10,931 nt of DNA from Treponema sp. (GTDB lineage Bacteria; Spirochaetota; Spirochaetia; Treponematales; Breznakiellaceae). Where the stretch lies: assembly GCA_031263265.1 (NCBI GenBank), contig JAISGE010000138.1, positions 1-10,931 of the forward strand, written 5' to 3'. This document shows, piece after piece, positions 7,230 through 10,931 of this stretch (position 1 is the stretch's first letter; each line of letters starts with the position of its first letter). Made by a program: the position numbers and the translations under genes. The notes beneath the pieces were generated by a model. It saw nothing but the letters and a program-made list of their open reading frames with translations, was not told the origin of the DNA and searched no databases.

Positions 7230-8729
7230 ATGCGTATCGTAATTGGCGGCATGAACCATGAATCCAACACCTTTAACCCCATCATTACCGGTGCAGATGA
7301 TTTTGTGGTTTTTTACGGTGAAGAAATGCTCACCAGGGGACGAACACCCTCGTATTCATCTACCGGTATTATCACGACTTTAGAGGAAGGGACCTGCGAT
7401 ATAGTACCCACCGTCTTGGCCCGGGCCATACCCAACGGAGTGGTATCCGGGTCCTTTTATCGGCACCTTAAGGAAGAATGGATCAAACGGATCCAGGAGG
7501 CATTGACCTTGGGGCCAATTCACGGGGTATGTCTTGCGCTTCACGGTTCTATGAAAGTTGAAGCCCTGGGCTGTGCCGAAGGGGACCTCCTTATGGCAGT
7601 ACGGGAACTCCTGCCGGATGTTCCTTGTACTGTGGCGCTGGATATGCATGCTACCATCACCCCGGCATTGCTTCGCTGGGTTGATGGGTTTACCGCGTAC
7701 AAGACCGCGCCCCACATTGACTGCCAGGAAACCGGTGCACACGCTGCCCGGATGCTCCTCCATTCCCTGCATACCGGTAAAAAGTTGCATACCGCGTATC
7801 GACGGATACCCATGCTCATTGCCGGAGAAAAGTCTGAATCTGAAGCAGAGCCAATGCGTTCCCTTATCGAAGCCTGTCGCGGTGTGGAGATGCAGCCTGG
7901 TATTGAGGCAGCTTCGCTGCTTTTGGGTTTCCCCTGGGCAGATGATGAACATAACGGGGTTTCTGTCTTGGTTACGAGTCTTGCTGCGGAGGAGATCGGG
8001 GAAAAAAGCGCGGATGCATTAGCCGCATCCTTTTGGGCGCGGCGGCGTGATTTTACGTTCCGCAGTGAATGGTACGATCCCCGGCAGTCCCTGGAATATG
8101 CGTATCAGGGAGTGCTCAAAAAAAAAGAGCGGCCGGTTTTTATTTCTGATTCTGGGGACAATCCTACTGCCGGGGCCACTGGAGACGGGACGGAACTTCT
8201 TGAGCGGATCCTGGAAACCATGGACCAGGCGGCTCAACTCCCAACCCCCCTCTTGTACAGCGGTTTCTACGATGCCCCTGCGGTTGCGGCCTGCATTCAA
8301 GCTGGACCCGGCGCCATACTGGACATCACGATTGGGGGCAACTGGGATCAGGTGAACGGAAAAAAGATCCCCCTAAAGGTAAAGGTCAAAAAAGTCGTAC
8401 GAAACTTCGGGCCGGTTAAGTCGGATCTGGTCTTGGTGTCCCATGAGAACCTGCTTATTACCCTCACGTCTAAACATATCGGTTTTGGGGATGCAGAACT
8501 CCTCCCCGCACTGGGAATAAACCCCGGGGATTACTGCCTCGTGGTTGTAAAGCTCGGTTACCTTGAACCGTGTTTCCGAACTATTGCAGATAGGGCTATC
8601 CTGGCTACCACCAAAGGCTGTTCTAATGAACTGCTGGAAACCATTCCCTATAAGAAAGTTCGCCGTCCCCTGTATCCCCTGGATCCTGACCTGGTGTTTT
8701 CTGTAGAAACTGAAATAGCCCCGGCATAA
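7230..8729 (+). CDS. M81/MlrC-family metallopeptidase-like enzyme
   Basis: A 499-residue protein of the MlrC family (N-terminal DUF1485 domain, C-terminal MlrC_C domain), named after the enzyme that degrades linearised microcystin. The N-terminus carries the signature GGMNHESNTF (6-15). DMH at 138-140 and PHID at 161-164 give a D-x-H...H arrangement, with H140 and H162 22 residues apart. This matches my recollection of the proposed zinc ligands in MlrC (D, H and H with the same spacing). FPWADD (234-239) and SDSGDNPTAG (306-315) are further family blocks. Length is normal and there is no signal peptide, so it is cytoplasmic. AAGGA at 7219-7223 sits six bases before the ATG. The gap of 23 bases after the permease gene suggests one operon. 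Most family members have no known substrate; an amide- or peptide-bond hydrolase acting on an imported compound is a guess from the family. Family membership is secure, function is not. Confidence 0.92.
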   Translation: MRIVIGGMNHESNTFNPIITGADDFVVFYGEEMLTRGRTPSYSSTGIITTLEEGTCDIVPTVLARAIPNGVVSGSFYRHLKEEWIKRIQEALTLGPIHGVCLALHGSMKVEALGCAEGDLLMAVRELLPDVPCTVALDMHATITPALLRWVDGFTAYKTAPHIDCQETGAHAARMLLHSLHTGKKLHTAYRRIPMLIAGEKSESEAEPMRSLIEACRGVEMQPGIEAASLLLGFPWADDEHNGVSVLVTSLAAEEIGEKSADALAASFWARRRDFTFRSEWYDPRQSLEYAYQGVLKKKERPVFISDSGDNPTAGATGDGTELLERILETMDQAAQLPTPLLYSGFYDAPAVAACIQAGPGAILDITIGGNWDQVNGKKIPLKVKVKKVVRNFGPVKSDLVLVSHENLLITLTSKHIGFGDAELLPALGINPGDYCLVVVKLGYLEPCFRTIADRAILATTKGCSNELLETIPYKKVRRPLYPLDPDLVFSVETEIAPA

Positions 8730-8733
8730 CATC

Positions 8734-8762
8734 TGGACTCAAGGGGTTATTTTCTCTACACT
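8734..8762 (+). promoter_or_regulatory. Weak candidate promoter for the xylanase gene
   Basis: TGGACT (8734-8739) and TACACT (8757-8762) have a 17-base spacer, each matching four of six consensus bases, with a start expected near 8769. The 104-base gap before the xylanase, compared with 2 and 23 bases in the upstream genes, makes a separate promoter plausible. Read-through from upstream is also possible. Confidence 0.3.
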
Positions 8763-8778
8763 GTCGTTATAAAAAACT

Positions 8779-8811
8779 CGTTAGCAAAAACGGTACATTC
8801 TCTTACTAACG
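8779..8811. repeat. Inverted repeat upstream of the xylanase, candidate operator
   Basis: CGTTAG (8779-8784) and CTAACG (8806-8811) are perfect inverted arms, extended imperfectly inward (GTTAGCAA against TTACTAAC). They lie just downstream of the putative transcription start and upstream of the ribosome site. Operators of xylose repressors in Firmicutes also have TTAG...CTAA outer halves, but the spacing here differs, so any link is speculative. Confidence 0.35.
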
Positions 8812-8833
8812 GGGCAAAAGCAAGGAGTATTCT

Positions 8834-10486
8834 ATGCTGAAAAAAATCGTTTTGTGCCTACTCGCGGCGCTGTTGATAGGCGGATGCGTGAGCGAAAAGG
8901 AAGCAGTCATGTCGAAAACCCAATCTTTAAAGGATGCTTACGCGGACTATTTTCTTATTGGCAACATTGTGTCGGGGGTAAATATGGATGATGTGCACTA
9001 CACTATCCTGACAAGCCACCATAACATCGCCACTGCGGAAAACGCCATGAAACCTCAGTATTTACAGGGGACCAAGGGGGTGTTCACCTTTGACGAAGCG
9101 GACGCCATTGTCAACAAGGCGCTTTCCCAGGGGCTTAAATTTCATGGACATACCTTGGCATGGCATCAACAGTCCCCGGCGTGGATGAACGAAGGCGTAT
9201 CCCGCGACGAGGCTGTCGCTAACCTCACCATCCATGCGAAAACCGTCGTGGAACATTTCAAGGGTAAGGTCGTCTCGTGGGATGTTCTCAACGAAGCTGT
9301 CGTGGACAATCCGCCCAATGCAGAAGACTGGAAGGTAAGTCTCCGCCAAAGCCCCTGGTTAACGGCTATCGGTGCGGATTATGTGGAAATCGTATTCAAA
9401 GCCGCGCGTGAGGCTGACCCTGCCGTCAAGCTCTATTACAACGACTACAACCTGGACAACTCAAACAAGGCGACCGCGGTCTACAACATGGTAAAGGATA
9501 TTAACGAAAGGAACCCGGACGTAAACGGTAGACCGCTCATTGACGGCATCGGTATGCAGGGGCATTACAATGCTCATACCAATCCCGGCAGTGTGGAAGA
9601 TTCCCTGCAACGATTCATCTCCCTCGGGGTAGAGGTGAGTATCACGGAACTCGACGTGCAGTGCGGCGAAGGGGGCAAACAGACAGATGCTCAGATGACG
9701 GCCCAGGGGCTTACCTATGCCGCGCTTTTCAATGTGTTCAAGAAATACGCGGAGCATATTGGGCGTGTTACTATGTGGGGAATTGACGACAGCTCAAGCT
9801 GGCGTAAGGAAGCTTGCCCGACCATGTTCAACGACGCGCTCAACCCTAAACCCGCATTTTTCGCAGCGCTGGATCCGGACAAATTCATCGCGGAAAACAG
9901 TGGGTCTGTAGAAACAAAAGAAGTGAAACAGTCTGTGGCTGTTTACGGCACGCCGGACCTCGCGGATACGGCTGCATGGTCTCAAGCGCCTGCAATTCCT
10001 ATAGACCGCTATCTTATGGCGTGGCAGGGCGCGTCCGGTACTGCAAAAGTCCTTTGGGACGAAAACAGCCTTTACGTGTTGGTGAATGTCAATAATGCGG
10101 AAATGAACAAGGCGAATCAAAACGCTCATGAGCATGATTCCGTAGAAATATTTATTGACGAAAATAACGGAAAGACGCCCTACTATGAAAAAGACGACGC
10201 CCAATACCGGGTCAATTTTGACAACGAAGCGACCTTTAACCCCGCGTCCGCAGCCGAAGGCTTTGAGTCCTGGGCGAGCGTTTCCGGTAGAACTTATACG
10301 GTCAGTCTCAAAATACCGTTTCGGACGATAACGGCGAAAGAAGGGGATGTCATCGGCTTTGACGCGCAAATCAACGGCGCTTCAGCGCAAGGCGCCCGCC
10401 AAAGCGTCGCTATTTGGAACGATTTATCAGGTGCATCGTATCAGGACACGTCTGGGCTGGGCGTTCTCAAGCTGATGAAACCATAA
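8834..10486 (+). CDS. GH10 endo-1,4-beta-xylanase lipoprotein with C-terminal CBM9 module
   Basis: A 550-residue secreted enzyme that cuts beta-1,4-xylan chains internally with retention of configuration. The N-terminus is a lipoprotein signal: a hydrophobic stretch followed by LIGGC, with C18 as the lipidated cysteine. Residues about 29-348 form a complete GH10 domain. FHGHTLAWHQQSPAWM (103-118), WDVLNEAV (149-156, acid/base E154), LYYNDYN, GIGMQGHY, ITELDVQ (270-276, nucleophile E272) and MWGIDDSSSW (314-323) are all present. After a short linker, residues about 366-548 form a CBM9-type beta-sandwich ending in VAIWNDLSGASYQDTSGLG; CBM9 modules in other GH10 enzymes bind polysaccharide reducing ends. 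AAGGAG (8822-8827) six bases before ATG fixes the start. All key residues are intact. It probably sits on the outer membrane and feeds the transporter encoded upstream; that partnership is inferred from position. Confidence 0.95.
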   Translation: MLKKIVLCLLAALLIGGCVSEKEAVMSKTQSLKDAYADYFLIGNIVSGVNMDDVHYTILTSHHNIATAENAMKPQYLQGTKGVFTFDEADAIVNKALSQGLKFHGHTLAWHQQSPAWMNEGVSRDEAVANLTIHAKTVVEHFKGKVVSWDVLNEAVVDNPPNAEDWKVSLRQSPWLTAIGADYVEIVFKAAREADPAVKLYYNDYNLDNSNKATAVYNMVKDINERNPDVNGRPLIDGIGMQGHYNAHTNPGSVEDSLQRFISLGVEVSITELDVQCGEGGKQTDAQMTAQGLTYAALFNVFKKYAEHIGRVTMWGIDDSSSWRKEACPTMFNDALNPKPAFFAALDPDKFIAENSGSVETKEVKQSVAVYGTPDLADTAAWSQAPAIPIDRYLMAWQGASGTAKVLWDENSLYVLVNVNNAEMNKANQNAHEHDSVEIFIDENNGKTPYYEKDDAQYRVNFDNEATFNPASAAEGFESWASVSGRTYTVSLKIPFRTITAKEGDVIGFDAQINGASAQGARQSVAIWNDLSGASYQDTSGLGVLKLMKP

Positions 10487-10513
10487 AGGTAAGATCCCAG
10501 CTGTTTACGACGT

Positions 10514-10563
10514 TTTTGCAGCCGGATAGGGGCTTTGTGCAGCAAAGACCAAGGCTGGCAAAA
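10514..10563. other. Long imperfect hairpin downstream of the xylanase
   Basis: TTTTGCAGCC (10514-10523) pairs with GGCTGGCAAAA (10553-10563) with a single bulged C. Inside, CTTTG (10533-10537) pairs with CAAAG (10543-10547) around TGCAG, and GG/CC pairs can join the two helices. A T tract does not follow on either strand, so this is not a classic terminator. It may protect the 3' end of the xylanase message or be a structured element of its own. Confidence 0.5.
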
Positions 10564-10582
10564 TGTGGGTGAAGTGAGCCGT

Positions 10583-10616
10583 GAGGATTTATCCTCAATT
10601 ACTTGGGTTTAAACCC
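10583..10616 (+). terminator. Two short palindromes, possible weak terminator
   Basis: GAGGAT-TT-ATCCTC (10583-10596) is followed by the perfect palindrome GGGTTTAAACCC (10605-10616), then an AT-rich stretch containing a run of six T at 10625-10630. Either could form a small hairpin ending transcription of the xylanase unit, but the second has only a short G-C stem and the T run is displaced. Both lie immediately upstream of the tRNA promoter. Confidence 0.3.
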
Positions 10617-10645
10617 TTGTATAAATTTTTTATTTATGGTATATT
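10617..10645 (+). promoter_or_regulatory. Promoter of tRNA-Leu
   Basis: TTGTAT (10617-10622) and TATATT (10640-10645) have a 17-base spacer, and the -10 is preceded by TGG (extended -10). The start would fall near 10652, only a few bases before the mature tRNA. The -10 lies inside a perfect inverted repeat, TATGGTAT (10635-10642) and ATACCATA (10647-10654), separated by ATTA. Confidence 0.6.
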
Positions 10646-10658
10646 AATACCATATTTT

Positions 10659-10741
10659 GCCGGCGTGGTGAAATGGCAGACACGGTAGACTCAAAATCTA
10701 CTGACCGTGAGGTCATATCGGTTCAAGTCCGATCGCCGGTA
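10659..10741 (+). tRNA. tRNA-Leu (anticodon CAA)
   Basis: The 83-base cloverleaf is complete. The acceptor stem pairs GCCGGCG with CGCCGGT (one G-U at the first pair), followed by discriminator A. The anticodon stem GTAGA/TCTAC encloses the loop CTCAAAA, giving anticodon CAA, which reads UUG. A long variable arm (GACC-GTGA-GGTC) marks a class II tRNA, and the T arm ATCGG-TTCAAGT-CCGAT is standard. The CCA end is not encoded, so a CCA-adding enzyme must supply it. No insertion or duplicated tRNA fragment is visible in the 190 bases that follow. Confidence 0.96.
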
Positions 10742-10785
10742 TGAAAAAATGAGCTTGAATATTGGGGCATTATTTCCGCTGATAC

Positions 10786-10814
10786 TAGATAAATCCCTAT
10801 ATATGGTGTATAAT
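10786..10814 (+). promoter_or_regulatory. Promoter for the gene at the right edge
   Basis: TAGATA (10786-10791, four of six matches to the -35 consensus) and a perfect TATAAT (10809-10814) are 17 bases apart, with TATGGTG just before the -10. Start expected near 10821, giving a leader of about 72 bases. Confidence 0.55.
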
Positions 10815-10820
10815 ATTAAA

Positions 10821-10886
10821 ACAAGAAGGTCCTGGTGCAAAAACAGCATGAAGGTGCTTGTCTAAGACCTAAATATTTTTAAGGAG
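10821..10886 (+). promoter_or_regulatory. Structured 5' leader with possible pseudoknot and strong ribosome site
   Basis: ACAAG (10821-10825) can pair with CTTGT (10857-10861), and AGGTC (10827-10831) with GACCT (10866-10870). The two helices cross, so together they would make an H-type pseudoknot; separately they are alternatives. GGTGC is also repeated directly (10834-10838 and 10853-10857). The AAGGAG ribosome site (10881-10886) lies 10 bases after the second helix. I recognise no known riboswitch class. Confidence 0.3.
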
Positions 10887-10892
10887 TTTTTT

Positions 10893-10931
10893 GTGAAAAA
10901 GATGAAAACGAATTGTCCTTTCTTCTTTATT
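10893..10931 (+). CDS. Start of an unidentified protein, 3' end outside the window
   Basis: A GTG start at 10893 lies six bases after a strong AAGGAG, and the frame stays open for the 13 codons visible (reads MKKMKTNCPFFFI). The lysine-rich start followed by hydrophobic residues could be the beginning of a signal peptide or membrane helix, but too little is present to name it. The promoter and ribosome site upstream are the main support for it being a real gene. Confidence 0.6.
   Translation, partial: MKKMKTNCPFFFI

Noticed and set aside
7380..7952. 190-codon minus-strand frame inside the M81 gene
   Set aside because: The plus-strand frame carries clear family motifs over the same bases, and no ribosome site precedes the minus-strand frame.
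9794..10369. 191-codon minus-strand frame opposite the xylanase CBM9 module
   Set aside because: The opposite strand encodes a well-defined carbohydrate-binding module; this frame has no recognisable features.
10659..10741. tRNA-Leu as an attachment site for an integrated element
   Set aside because: No integrase gene and no repeated tRNA 3' end can be seen in the window, so there is no support beyond the presence of a tRNA.
1..10931. CRISPR array or insertion sequence
   Set aside because: No set of regularly spaced repeats was seen, and no transposase-like protein or paired terminal inverted repeats flank the AT-rich gene.

Overview
This window looks like a carbohydrate-utilisation region of a diderm, fermentative bacterium, most likely a Treponema-type spirochaete. 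That assignment is inference. It rests on the style of the solute-binding protein signal peptide (ending AFANGQ), a lipobox on the xylanase, extended -10 promoters of the form TATGGTA, and a tRNA-Leu gene that does not encode its CCA end. The flanks have moderate GC (33 of 60 bases in the line at 4321), while the gene between about 1400 and 3750 is very AT-rich (17 G/C of 60 in the line at 2101).

Region 1 (1-3742) looks like an accessory or defence block. A PD-(D/E)XK nuclease of the DUF2357/McrC-like type enters from the left edge. It meets, tail to tail with an 8-base overlap, a large minus-strand gene. That gene encodes a protein with an N-terminal copy of the RNA polymerase alpha C-terminal domain (alphaCTD), a second alphaCTD-like helix-hairpin segment, a sigma-70 region 4 helix-turn-helix, and a long C-terminal half that I cannot assign. 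This protein is the most unusual object in the window.

Region 2 (3743-4046) is a divergent control region. It holds a promoter for the minus-strand gene, a promoter for the plus-strand operon, and an inverted repeat that could be an operator.

Region 3 (4047-10486) is a same-strand cluster: a periplasmic sugar-binding protein, two ABC permeases (no ATPase present), an M81/MlrC-family metallopeptidase-like enzyme, and a GH10 xylanase lipoprotein with a C-terminal CBM9 module. A long stem-loop separates the binding protein from the permeases. A weak separate promoter and an inverted repeat precede the xylanase. The simplest reading is that the surface-anchored xylanase cuts xylan, and the transporter takes up the oligosaccharides using a shared ATPase encoded elsewhere. 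The role of the M81 enzyme is unclear.

Region 4 (10487-10931) holds a strong hairpin, a tRNA-Leu(CAA) with its own promoter, and a second promoter. A structured leader then precedes a GTG-started coding sequence that runs off the right edge.
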